This document shows positions 10,361 through 20,165 of a stretch of 64,000 bases of DNA, piece after piece. A program made the position numbers and the translations under genes. The DNA comes from Chelydra serpentina. Its lineage: Eukaryota; Chordata; Testudines; Chelydridae. Below the pieces are notes generated by a model that was given only the letters and a program-made list of their open reading frames with translations, did no database searches and was not told where the DNA came from. Position 1 is the first letter of the stretch. Each line of letters starts with the position of its first letter. The DNA lies in contig JBAIAC010000056.1 in NCBI GenBank assembly GCA_037349315.1, positions 2,704,501 to 2,768,500 on the forward strand. The letters run 5' to 3'.

Positions 10361-11580
10361 CAGGACCTCCTCCGGACCTGGAAACTGTTCTCAATGACCA
10401 GGTCCGTGGGGGCCACCGAGGAGGCAGATCTCCTCGCGGAGCCCCTGCTACACAACCCCCAGCTTCGTGTGCAGGCGGCGGAGTCCCCCTCGGTGCGCCA
10501 GAGGTTGGTCCTGGCAGAAGTCACCAGAGTCGGAGACCTCCTGGATTATGACCAGGGAGACTGGCTGGATCCCCTGACGCTCGCTCAGCGCATGGGGCTC
10601 TCCAGGCCTTGTACTCCCCAGCGCGTACTTCAGGAGGTGAGGGCCGCTTTGCCACCCGCTGCTCGGGTTTACCTCGACCGGTTCCTGCACGAGGGCACAC
10701 CCCGCCCACCCTCCACCCCAGGCCCTCCGGACCTTTTCATCGGGCCTCTGCCCCGTGGACCCAACCGGCCCCCCCGCCCCTTCTCCGTAAGCCGGCTGCA
10801 CACCTTGCAGCCGGTCCGCTTTCAAACCGCGCCACGGAAGCATCTCTACACACTCATGCTCCACACCCTTCATTTCCTCACCCTCGTGTCCCGCCCCGAC
10901 ACAAAGTGGCGGGACCTTCTACCACCTCTAGAGGGTGAGGAGCCCCGGTGGGCCAGCCTCTATTCCACCCTGATACCGAGGCCCACCGGGGATATCAGCT
11001 GGCGGCTCCTTCATGGGGCCGTGAGCACGGGTGTGTATTTGGCGCGGTTTACCCCTGTCCCGGATACCTGCCCCTTCTGCGGTGTGAGGGAGACCCTGGC
11101 GCATGTTTACCTGGAGTGTGCCAGGTTGCAGCAACATTTTTGGCTGCACTTTTCCCCTCACCTCCATCTCTGTGCACTCCCTATCCATGGCCCCACAAAG
11201 TCACAGGACCTCCTGGTCAACCTCCTCCTGGCCCTGGCTAAACTGGCCATCTATACAACCAGGGAGAGGGGGTTGGCCGATGGAGACTCCTGTGACTGTG
11301 GGGCCTGTTTCCGATCCTCTGTCCGTTCACGCATCCGGGCAGAGTTCCTCTGGGCAGCGTCCACTGGCTCCCTTGACGCCTTTGAGGAGCAGTGGGCGCT
11401 GTCCGGGGTTCTCTGCTCGGGATTCCCCATCAGGCTCCCTTCTTTTAACCCTTTGACCACACTCCTGACCCTGTTATCTCATTAGTTGTCCTCAAACTCT
11501 TTTGGCTTCCAGGTCCTGTGGCTCCTCCCCTTAGGCTGGGTGGGGGGGTCCTTTATCACTTCCTGGAACCCAATAGGTAC
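10361..11580 (+). CDS. Tx1-like LINE ORF2 fragment, unit 5 (open, most diverged)
   Basis: Last unit, sharing its 5' breakpoint with unit 3. A single frame stays open from 10244 in the preceding UTR to 11485. The CCHC motif is retained, with C-terminal substitutions such as GDSCDCGACF. An in-frame deletion removes the Leu-rich segment after 'ECARLQ', and the 3' UTR lacks the GC palindrome seen in the other units. It has visibly more differences than the others, suggesting it is the oldest or edge copy. Confidence 0.65.
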
Positions 11581-11592
11581 AGTCCCCTATGC

Positions 11593-11995
11593 CCCAACAG
11601 CCTGCCCCATCCCTGATCCCCCTCCTGCCTTCCGAACCCATTGAAGCACCCTCCTGCACCCCAAACCCCCAGCCTCACCCCAGAGCCTGCACCCTGAGCC
11701 AGATTCCTCCCACCCCTCCCCCATACCCCAACCCCCTGCGCCAGCCCTGAACCACCTCCCACCTTCCAAACCCCTCATTCCCAGCCCCACCCCAGAGTCC
11801 TCACCCCAACCTGGAGCCCCCTCCCGCACCCTGATCTCCTAATTTCTGGCCCCACCCCAGAGCCTGCACCCTCAGCTGAAGCCCTCACCCCCTCCCACAC
11901 CTCTACCCCCAATTTTGTGAGCATTCATGGCCCTCCATACAATTTCCGTACCCCGATGTGGCCCTCAGGCCAAAATGTTTGCCCCAGTCTGGCCT
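11593..11995. repeat. C-rich repeat with hAT-like end
   Basis: Degenerate C-rich repetition ('cccagagcctgcaccc', 'agccccaccccagag') followed by 'gatgtggccctcaggccaaaatgtttgcccca', which resembles the terminus of a non-autonomous hAT element seen again near 36.66 kb. No open frame here is credible as a gene, because the composition alone keeps frames open. Confidence 0.5.
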
Positions 11996-11999
11996 AGCT

Positions 12000-12965
12000 C
12001 CATCCTTTTTGGAATCCCCCTTCAGGTAGTTGAAGACTGCTATCAAACCCCCCTCACTCTTCTCTTCTGCAGACTAAATAACCCCAGTTCCCTCAGCCTC
12101 TCCTTGTAAGTCATGTGCCCCAGCCCCCTAATCATTTTCGTTGCCCTCCGCTGGACTCTCTCCAATTTGTCCACATCCCTTCTGTTCTGGGGGGACCAAA
12201 ACTGGATGCAATACTCCAGGTGTGGCCTCACCAGTGCCTAATAGAGGGGAATCCCTCGATCTGCTGGCAAAGCTCCTACTAATGCAGCCCAATATGCCGT
12301 TAGCCTTCTTGGCAACAAGGGCACACTGCTGACTCATATCCAGTTCTCATCCTCTGTAATCCCTAGGTCCTTTTCTGCAGAACTGCCACTTAGCCACTCT
12401 GTCTCCAGCATGTAGCGGTGCATGGGATTCTTCCTTCCTAAGTGCAGGACTCTGCACTTGCCCTTGTGGAACCTCATCAGATTTCTTTTGGCCCAATCTT
12501 CCAATTTGTCTAGGTCACTCTGGACCCTATCCCTACCCTCCAGCGTATCTACCTCTCCCCACAGTTTAGTGTTGTCCATGAACTTGCTGCAGATCTTTCC
12601 AGGTATCGAAGTTGGCTGACTGGTCTATAATTCCCCAGATCCTCTGTTCCCCTTTTTCAGGATAGGTGCTATGTTTGCCCTTCTCTAGTCCCTTAGACCC
12701 CACCTTTCATCCATGAGCTCTGGAAGGTCATTGCTAATGGTTCTGAGATTGCTTCAGCTAGTTTGTTAAGTACCTTGTGATGAATTTCATCAGGACCTGA
12801 ATACATCCAGTGTATCACAATGTTCTTTAACCTGTTCTTGCCCTATTTTAGCTTGTCTTCCTTCCCCCTTCTTGTTAACAGTAATCCTGTTGCATATCTG
12901 GTCACTATTAACCTTTTTAATGAATCCTGAAAAAAAATTTGGCATAAAACACCCCAGCCTTCTTG
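12000..12965 (-). mobile_element. CR1 LINE ORF2 fragment (RT and C-terminal regions)
   Basis: On the minus strand the frames read the CR1 C-terminal region: [13 protein letters not shown], [20 protein letters not shown]; and before it [37 protein letters not shown]. Upstream (12610-12965 on the + strand) is the beginning of RT (SSWMKGGV...), joined after deletion of much of the palm. Several stops and frameshifts are present. It lacks the 3' UTR. Confidence 0.8.
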
Positions 12966-13283
12966 CTGTCCTCAGTTATTAGCTCTCCTTCCCTGCTAAG
13001 TAGAGCACCTCTGCTTTCTTTCATCTTTCTCTAGCTCCTACTGTATTCAAAGAGGGCCTGCATTCCTGGGCCTCCCTTACACCTGAACCCCCCTAGCCCC
13101 TGGGCCCACCTTACATCTGGGCCTGTTGCATCCCTGAGCCAACCAATTACATGTGGACCTCCCTCATCCCTGGGCCTGCCTTGTCCCTGGGCCCCCCTTG
13201 AATCTAGGCTCCCCTTTCACCTGTACCTGCCTTATCTCCCCCCCACACACACACACTCCTGGTCCCTCACTCTCTCCCTCATT

Positions 13284-13645
13284 CATAGAATCATAGAATC
13301 TCAGGGTTGGAAGGGACCTCAGGAGGTCATCTAGTCCAACCCCCTGCGCAAAGCAGGACCAACCCCAACTAACTCATCCCAGCCAGGGCTTTGTCAAGCC
13401 TGACCTTAAAAACCTCTAAGGAAGGAGATTCCACCACCTCCCTAGGTAACCCATTCCAGTTCTTCACCACCCTACTAGTGAAAAAGTTTTTCCTAATATC
13501 CAACCTAAACCTCCCCCTCTGCAACTTGAGACCATTACTCCTTGTTCTATCATCTTCTACCACTGAGAACAGTCTAGATCCATCCTCTTTGGAACCCCCT
13601 TTCAGGTAGTTGAAAGCAGCTATCAAATCCCCCCTCATTGTGGCC
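13284..13645 (-). mobile_element. CR1 LINE 3' end
   Basis: Minus strand: the last ~85 codons of ORF2 ([51 protein letters not shown]) and the 3' UTR ending in the 'attctatgattctatg' octamer-like tail. The 5' truncation is at the [11 protein letters not shown] segment. Confidence 0.9.
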
Positions 13646-14343
13646 TCCTCTGCTGAGAAACACGACGCCAAGGGGAAGACTGAGGCCTGGCTCCCACACA
13701 CAGCAGGCAGATCACTAACCCTCAGTCAGGCCACCAGACTGGGCCTGTGATCCCCCAACAGCCGGATGCAGCACCAGCGCAGAGGGGCTGTTTTCGGGAA
13801 TGCCCCATTCTAGTCTGGACTTGTCTGAAGGCCTTTTGGTGGTGAGATCCCTGCCCTGGGCTCTCTAATGTTTTGTGTCCAGAGACACTCCAAACAGCCA
13901 AACCCAGACCCAGTTCTGTGTGACCCCCTGCTGCCCTGCTCCCCGCAGGGCCAGGCATTGCTGTCCCCCCCATGCTTCACTGCTGAGCTGTTCTGTTCCT
14001 ATCTCAAATGGCCTCAGCAATCCAGTCTGAGGGGCCAGGCCCAGAAGGGCCTACCTCTGAGGGGAATTTGCCTCTAGGATTTCCCCACTAGCCATTGGGC
14101 TGAGTCCAGCATCCGGCCAAGGAGGGTTCACTTTGTGCTGGGAAATGAGGCCAATTGTTCCCACTGAGAGGGGCCCTGCCAGGCCATTGTTCTTGTCTTG
14201 TGTCACAGGTCATAAATCACAGGCCAATTAAGGAGCAGCAAGGGGAACTCCTGATTGCATGGCTGCCTTCCTGCCTGCAGCCCGTTCTGCCACAGCAGCT
14301 GACCCTGCTAGGGCAGAGGGGCCTGGGGAACTGGGTGGAAGAG
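13646..14343. other. No gene or recognised repeat
   Basis: Moderately GC-rich sequence without a motif I can name. Short frames only. Confidence 0.4.
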
Positions 14344-14405
14344 TATCAGAGGGGCAGCCGTGTCAGTCTGGATCTGCAAGAGCGACAAAGAGTCTTGTGG
14401 CACCT
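14344..14405 (-). mobile_element. Inverted Penelope-like 3' end fragment
   Basis: 'gggcagccgtgtcagtctgg' and 'gacaaagagtcttgtggcacc' are the reverse complement of the Penelope-like 3' terminus seen on the + strand at 16410-16432 ('ggtgccacaggactctttgtcgc'). Inverted end fragments are common in Penelope-like insertions. Confidence 0.65.
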
Positions 14406-15240
14406 TATCAAGGCCGGCTCCAGGCACCAGTGCTGGTGCTTGTGGCGGCATCGAGAATGGGGCGGCAGTCCAAGTCCCGAGGCGACAATTCGGTGGCAGG
14501 TCCACTCTTCTCGGCACCAAATTGCCGCTGCGGAACTCGGACTGCCACCCCATTCTCACCCGTGGCGGCGGCAATCGGGCGGCAGGTCCGCCGCTCTTCT
14601 CTTGCCGCCACGGGGCCCTGCAATGTCACCCTGCATCGGGGGCGGGGCCCCGCAACGTCACCCTGCATCGGGGGCGGGGCACCGCAACGTCACCCTGTAT
14701 CGGGGGCAGGGCCCCGCAATGTCACCCTGCATCGGGGGCGGGGTCCCGCAACGTCATCCTGCATCGGGGGCGGGGCGCCGCAACGTCACCCTGCATCGGG
14801 GGCAGGGCCCCGCAATGTCAGCCTGCATCGGTGGCAGGGCCGGCTCCAGGCACCAGCTTTCCAAGCTGGTGCTTGGGGCAGCATCAAGAATGGGGCGGCA
14901 GTCCGAGTGGTGCGGCGGCAATTCGGCGGCAGGTCCGCTCTTCCCGCTGCCGAATTGCAGCCGTGGGACTCGGTCTGCAGCCCCATTCTTGCCTGCCGCG
15001 GCAGCAATGGGGCGGCAGGTCCGTCGCTCATCCCTTGCCGCCGTGGACTGGGACTGCCAGCGTCGGGGGGGGGGGTGCCAGCGTCGGGGGTGGGCCCCCC
15101 ACCCCACGCAAGCTGACGTAGCGGGGCCCCGCCCCCGATGCAAGCAGGCGTTGGGGGCGGGCCCCCGCTATGTCTGCCTGCATCGGGGGTGGGGCCACAG
15201 CAACTGTTTGGGGCAGCAAAAGTGTGAGAGCCGCATTCTG
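14406..15240. mobile_element. GC-rich hAT-like MITE, two rearranged copies
   Basis: 'ggccggctccaggcaccag' appears at 14413 and again near 14840, each time followed by 'gcttg(t/g)ggc(a/g)gcat' and '(a/g)attcgg(t/c)ggcaggtcc'. The same start is found in the intact hAT MITE at 43805. The two partial copies flank the 32-bp minisatellite. The long open frames over this stretch on both strands are composition effects. Confidence 0.6.
14610..14836. repeat. 32-bp minisatellite, about seven units
   Basis: The word 'ctgcatcgg' (one copy ctgtatcgg) recurs at 14631, 14663, 14695, 14727, 14759, 14791 and 14823, an exact 32-bp period with few substitutions. The units contain no stop in any frame. Because 32 is not a multiple of three, each frame cycles through all phases, which explains the overlapping long frames. 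Confidence 0.9.
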
Positions 15241-15283
15241 GTCGGCGGCGACTGGCCTGCCTTCCACGGCCCATGAAAGTGAG

Positions 15284-15680
15284 GGATTGTTGTCCAGGAT
15301 GGGTTGAAGATCACTGATGATGCGTTGGAGGGGTTTTAGCTGGGGACTGTAGGTGATGGTCAGTGGTGTTCTGTTGGTTTCTTTCTTGGGCTTGTCCCAC
15401 AGCAGGAGGCTTCTGGGTACACGTCTGGCTCTGTTGATCTGTTTCCTTACTTCCTCGTGCGGGTATCGTAGTTTTAAGAATGCTTGGTGAAGATCTTGTA
15501 GGTGTTGGTCTCTGTCTGAGGGGTCGGAGCAAATGTGATTGTACCTCAGTGCTTGGCTGTGGACAATGGACTGAGTGGTGTGTCTGGGAAGGAAGCTGGA
15601 GGCATGAAGGTAGGCATAGCGGTCGGTAGGTTTTTGTCGGTTGTCTGGTTTTTGTCAGTTGTCTGGTTTTTGTCTGGTTG
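15284..15680 (-). pseudogene. Penelope-like ORF internal part, inverted
   Basis: Minus-strand translation across frames gives a basic, Gln/Pro-rich region (ICSDPSDRDQ-like, HQAFLKLRYP, KQINRATRVP, LLLWDKPKKETNRTPL, ITYSPQLKPLQRIISDLQPI), which I recognise as the linker after RT in vertebrate Penelope-like elements. It faces away from the endonuclease part that starts near 15680 on the + strand, so the element is internally inverted. It has frameshifts. Confidence 0.65.
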
Positions 15681-16266
15681 GAGGGTTGTCGCCCACAGAC
15701 AACCCACCAACCTGAAGCATATTCTCACTAGCAACTATAATCTGCACCATAGTAACTCCAACCCAGGAACTAATCCATGCAACAAACCTCGATGCCAACT
15801 CTGCCCACATATCTACACCAGCAACACCATCACAGGACCTAACCAGATCAGGCACACCATCACTGGTTCATTCACCTGCACATCTACCAATGTAATATAC
15901 GCCATCATGTGCCAACAATGCCCCTTTGCTATATACATCGGCCAAACTGGACAGTCCTTACATAAAAGGATAAATGGACACAAATCAGATATTAGGAATG
16001 GCAATATACAAAAACCTGTGGGAGAACACTTCAGTTTCGCTGGATACACAATAGCAGATTTAAAGGTAGTCATCCTGCAGCAAAAAACCTTCAAGACCAG
16101 ACTTCAAAGAGAAATTGCTGAGCTACAGTTTATTTGCAAATGTGACACCATCAGCTCAGGATTAAACAAAGACTGTGAATGGCTAGCCAACTACAAAAGC
16201 AGTTTCTCCTCTCTTGGTGTTCACACCTCCAGATCAGCTGCTAGCAGTGGACCTCATCCTCCCTGA
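15681..16266 (+). CDS. Penelope-like element GIY-YIG endonuclease fragment
   Basis: The continuous open frame (which extends upstream to 15535 only through the inverted junction) encodes RQPTNLKHIL, a cysteine cluster (NPCNKPRCQLCPHI), then FTCTSTNVIYAIMCQQCPFAIYIGQTGQSLHKRINGHKSDI and PVGEHF. The AIYIGQTGQ stretch with the following Arg-Ile-Asn-Gly-His is the GIY-YIG nuclease signature, and the preceding CxxC-type cluster is typical of Penelope-like elements. In the intact element this domain follows RT and nicks target DNA. No RT remains in frame, so this is a fragment. The frame is unusually clean up to its stop. Confidence 0.8.
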
Positions 16267-16432
16267 TTGCATTAACCATGTTATCTCAAACCTGATTCTT
16301 GCCTGCATATTTATACCTGCCTCTGGAAATTTCCACCACATGCATCTGACGAAGTGGGTCTTCGCCCACGAAAGCTTATGGTCCAATATATCTGTTAGTT
16401 TACAAGGTGCCACAGGACTCTTTGTCGCTGGG
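16267..16432 (+). mobile_element. Penelope-like element 3' end
   Basis: 3' untranslated part after the endonuclease stop, ending 'ggtgccacaggactctttgtcgc'. It carries the hammerhead-like motif listed separately. The reverse complement of its end is found at 14344-14405. Confidence 0.75.
16341..16390 (+). ncRNA. Hammerhead-ribozyme-like motif in Penelope 3' end
   Basis: CTGACGA at 16346-16352, a hairpin with perfect 5-bp arms gtggg/cccac (16354-16358, 16365-16369), GAAA at 16370-16373, then 'gcttatggtc', which can form a short stem III hairpin only imperfectly (gc...gg). This is the order of the hammerhead core: CUGANGA, stem II, GAAA, stem III, cleavage site. One extra A follows the CTGACGA block. 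Penelope-like elements are known to encode hammerheads. This copy looks degraded, so activity is doubtful. Confidence 0.5.
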
Positions 16433-17377
16433 TGGAGGAGGTGACACCAGCTCCCAGGGGCCATGTTGAATCACCACGCTAAGCATTAACATTGTGAGGT
16501 GCCCAGAGAGCACAACACTTGCAATTTGTGCTGTAAGGAAATAGAGTCTCCTGGCTGCACTCTATGATCGTCCACACAGTCTGCGCCGCTGGAGCGGAGC
16601 AGAAGCCAGTTTGCTCCTAGATCCAAATTGCAACAGCACCATCTACAGGATGGTTTCACAGTTAAAAAATCTTTCTAAAAACTATGAAAATTATCCAACA
16701 AAAACTCTGTGATGATGGAGTTAAAGTTCTAGACAAACATCTGTTAAGTGAAAACACCACTCCTCATGCTCTGCAGTTACAGTAACAAACTGGTGTTGAA
16801 TGAGGGTTAAAAACAAACTTTGCTGCCCCACTCAGTTGGTGATTAGCTGGGCTCTAAGGTGTTGTAGAGACCAGTGTCAATGATTGTCCATCGCTGACTC
16901 AAGGCGGTTCCAGCCCATGTCACAAAACATCTGCTCAGTGAGACAGCCCCAGCTGCTGCCTGCCAGAGCTCAGCTTGCAGTGGGATGTTAGGAAAAGGCC
17001 ATTTCTAGGCCTCATTTCCTATGCATAATGAAAGGGATTTATAGCTGTTACCTCCAGTTCCAGTATAGCCAGGAGATACCCTTTCCTCACCCAGCATCAG
17101 ATGCCAGGTGATCACTGCTTGTTTCATGGTGTTTGTCTGTCCCTCCTTCCCTCACACCAGCTTCCCCCTCTCCTGGACTGTGCCGGCAGGTGAGCCCCCA
17201 GGCCCAGCCCTCCCCAGCCTGCCTCATGCATAATGAATGTCACACTCAGATAACAAAGTTGCTCAAGACACAGCGATGGTTGTAAATAAGCTCCATTAAT
17301 TCTAAGCAGCCTGGCTATGAGACAGTGGTTGTAATAATAAATGTTGGCAAGGCAGCTTCGTCTCGGTCACAGCTATA
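16433..17377. other. No gene or recognised repeat
   Basis: AT/GC-balanced sequence with short frames only. Likely unique DNA or very old repeats. Confidence 0.4.
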
Positions 17378-17820
17378 ATTGTTTAGGGATTGTTTAGGGA
17401 TTTGTTTAGCCTTGTTTAGGGATTGTTTAGGGATTTGTTTGGGATAGTTTAGCCTGCAGAAGAGAAGAATGAGGGGGGATTTGATAGCTGCTTTCAACTA
17501 CCTGAAAGGGGGTTCCAAAGAGGATGGATCTAGATTGTTCTCAGTGGTAGAAGATGACAGAACAAGAAGTAATGGTCTCAAGTTGCAGAAGGGGAGGTTT
17601 AGGTTGGATATTAGGAAAAACTATTTCACTAGTAGGGTGGTGAAGCACTGGAATGGGTTACCTAGGGAGGTGGTGGAATCTCCTTCCTTAGAGGTTTTTA
17701 AGGTCAGGCTTGACAAAGCCCTGGCTGGGATGATTTAGTTGGGGTTGGTCCTGCTTTGAGCAGGGGGTTGGACTAGATGACCTCCTGAGGTCCCTTCCAA
17801 CCCTGAGATTCTATGATTCT
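17378..17820 (+). mobile_element. CR1 LINE 3' end with duplicated 5' junction
   Basis: From about 17455 the ORF2 C-terminus is open ([15 protein letters not shown] to LDKALAGMI), followed by the 3' UTR and 'gagattctatgattctg'. Before it, 17378-17452 repeats variants of 'ggattgtttagggatt' several times; this word is the CR1 sequence just upstream of the truncation point (gggattgtttagcctgcag). A local duplication therefore occurred at the 5' end. Confidence 0.85.
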
Positions 17821-18333
17821 GCCCAGGGCCCAGCCTGGCCTCAGCCCACAAAGCTGCTCAGCCTTCTCCTGAACCCACTAGCCTTTCCGGCATGGGTCAT
17901 GAGCCCCCCGCCCACACACACACACACGCCGCCCATGGCCCGTCCTCCAGCTCAGCCTCTCGTTAGGGGCACAAATGTCTTGCCTTAGACCAGAGACTCA
18001 ACCCTCCCCCCACTCATCCCAGCTACCCAGCATGGCCCAGTGGCTACAACATCTCACACTCCTCTCCACATACAGCTCAGAAGCCCCACCCTCTGCTCTG
18101 ACCACAGAGACCTCTCCCACTCCTCCACCCTCGTTAGAGAGCCTGGAGACCTCCACACTGCCCCTTCCCTAGTCCTTCCTGATGGGAGTCCAGATACAGG
18201 CCCTTGGCCGTCTCTCCCCAGCCCGTTCCACACTTCTCCAGAGGCTGATGTTTAGCGGTGAGGTGCGAGGGGCTGTGACTTAGACTCCCTGGTCCTCAGC
18301 TCCTCACTGTGGCACTGGACGGGTGTAAATGAA
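17821..18333. other. No gene; short (CA)n run
   Basis: CT-rich sequence with a small (ca)n tract near 17916. No motif supports the short frames. Confidence 0.4.
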
Positions 18334-18341
18334 GGCAGAAC

Positions 18342-18447
18342 TAGGGTTACCAGATAGCAAGTGTGAAGAATCGGGACGGGGGTGGGGAGGAGTAACAGGG
18401 TCCTATATAAGACAAAGCCCCTTATATCCAGACGTCTGGTCACCCTA
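18342..18447. mobile_element. Short hAT-like MITE (TAGGGTnACCAGA family)
   Basis: Inverted ends 'tagggttaccaga' and 'tctggtcaccct a', with internal 'atcgggacgggggtgggg' and 'cctatataagacaaagcccc'. Flanked by ggcagaac (18334-18341) and cgcagaaa (18448-18455), a 6/8 match. Other members at 35358 and 44841 support 8-bp duplications and thus hAT. Confidence 0.75.
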
Positions 18448-18455
18448 CGCAGAAA

Positions 18456-18883
18456 ACAGCGCCTCACATTGACTCAGGCACCATCCAACCTCCTTACCAA
18501 GGAGAAAAGGGGACTCGGCTGGGGTAGGTCACAATGCAAGCTGGTTAGATTGAGAGGGCCATGGTCAGAGGTGCTGTGGAAGCAGAGGGGCATGGGAGTG
18601 GCAGGCTAGGAGTTGGGGTGATGTGCTGAAGGGGCTGAGAGAAAGGGAAAGTTGCATCAGACTGGATTCGTCTTTGAACTTGGCCCAGTGCCTACATGTG
18701 GTCTAGATGGGACACTGCTTATTCGCACAGCTGGGTGTTGCCAAAAACCCCAGTGCAAAAGCATGACACCGCAGTGATGAATCAAACAGGAGGTACTAGG
18801 GTGTGTGACTGCACTTGTCAAGCCAGGACTGCCCACGTCCACCAAAACACAATTACTTTGTGTGAATATTGCAGGAGAACACT
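18456..18883. other. No gene or recognised repeat
   Basis: Nothing identifiable. Confidence 0.35.
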
Positions 18884-19034
18884 GAATGCAAAGGCGACTA
18901 TAAACCGCCAATAAACCTGGCTCCTAGTGATTGAATGCAAAGGCAACTATAAACAGCCAATAAATCTGGCTCCTAGCTAGTGATTGAATGCAAAGGCGAC
19001 TATAAACAGCCAATAAATCTGGCTCCTAGTGGTT
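18884..19034. repeat. Three tandem copies of a ~50-bp unit
   Basis: 'gaatgcaaaggc(g/a)actataaac' recurs at 18884, 18933 and 18986 with 'gccaataaa(c/t)ctggctcctag' between. Periods are 49 and 53 bp; the second is longer by a ctag duplication. Units are over 90% alike by eye. Confidence 0.9.
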
Positions 19035-20157
19035 TATGTCTTGCTGTCTCTGCAGACCGTGTTTTTGAATGCGGGGTCCATGAATGCAGCCAGGGGGGAA
19101 AGTGTCTGTGGAAAAGGGGATAGAAAAAGGGTCAGACTGGCCTGAAACTTAAGACCTAGGAGCATCCCAGAGGACTGACACAAAAGCCAGCGAGAAGGAC
19201 ACACTGAGAGGACAGGGATTTGTGATCTTTTGGAGTCCAAAAGGAACCAGAGACAGAAGCTGTGTGAGAGTGAGACAAATAAGAGGACTTCCTCCTGGCG
19301 CGGCAGTCTGTGAGAGACCTAGCACACAGCAGAGTCCAGCCACGAGGGATGGAGCTGCAGGACCAGGTGGGATATTTCAGGGGGACCCATGGGGGCTCCT
19401 TCGGGCAGGCCCCCAAGCGATGCGGCTTCGTACAGAGAAACATCTCACTATGAAACAACCCTGTGTTTGAGTCTGAGTGGGACAGCCAGGTAGATGGGGC
19501 ATAACTGAGGAGGCACCAGGAGTCGAACTCCATCCCACGGCAGCCGGAATCAGACTCTCGCAAGGTTGCCAGTTCCACAGAGCACGAAGTCACCAGACAA
19601 ACCCTGAAAAGTTGCTAGATGTAGCTGTTGAAGCACTCAAAAGGAGTCAAAAATGTCACTAAACAAAATGCCCAGAGAATTCAACAAAGAATTATATCTA
19701 TATCTATATGCGCCCGGGCAAGTATAATCACAAAATCATTGACAAGCAGCTCGATAGTGTTAATAAAATCCATTCCATGATCTTACTACGTTCTGCTGCA
19801 CACCAAGTCAATGTCATTATGTCTCAATTGAGCATGTCCTCAGAAGGAATCGCATTCCGGGACTTCTTGGGCTGAGATCACTGTAATCTGCAGGCGAGGA
19901 AAAGACGTTTGTGGGGGCTAATTAAATACTTCGCTAAAGCCAGGCACACTTTGGAGAGAGCAGCACATTAGCCAGGGCGTGTTTTTATCCAAATGTTCTT
20001 TCTCGCTGCTCCGTAGTAGGTAGCACAGCCTGTGATGCAGGGGAAGATGGCTAATGAAGTGGGCTGGGTGGGTGAGGCAGGTTAGCCAGCAAGGAGAGCC
20101 GCACGGATGGAAGGTGGGGTGGGATGAGACAGGGCCATGTGCCCCAATGGGGCAGGG
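19035..20157. other. No gene recognised
   Basis: Short frames on both strands, none with a recognisable domain. It contains a short (tatc)n-like stretch near 19695. Confidence 0.35.
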
Positions 20158-20165
20158 GACATTGT

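Larger units (their letters stand above)
626..11592 (+). mobile_element. Tandem array of five truncated Tx1-like LINE ORF2 3' ends
   Basis: Five head-to-tail copies of a unit of about 1315 bp start near 627, 1942, 3259, 9071 and 10361. Each carries the C-terminal part of a non-LTR retrotransposon ORF2 and a short 3' UTR ending 'ggaacccaataggtac'. The third copy is split by an LTR retrotransposon. The 14-mer tacagtcccctatg occurs at 626-639, at the unit junctions at 1941 and 9070, and again just after the last unit at 11579-11592. This suggests a target-site duplication flanking the whole array. Units 3 and 5 share the same 5' breakpoint, about 48 bp further in, so units 2-3 and 4-5 look like a duplicated dimer. 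The Tx1 assignment is from family resemblance; an L1-like relative cannot be excluded. Confidence 0.75.

Noticed and set aside
14610..14836. Regularly spaced 32-bp repeats resembling a CRISPR array
   Set aside because: The units are contiguous with no variable spacers, and the genome is vertebrate.
14155..15276. 373-codon and overlapping long open frames on both strands
   Set aside because: They cross MITE fragments and a 32-bp minisatellite with no stops; no domain is present.
18342..18447. Mariner-type MITE with TA duplication
   Set aside because: Members at 35358 (perfect ctttagtc duplication) and here (6/8) show 8-bp duplications, so hAT fits better.
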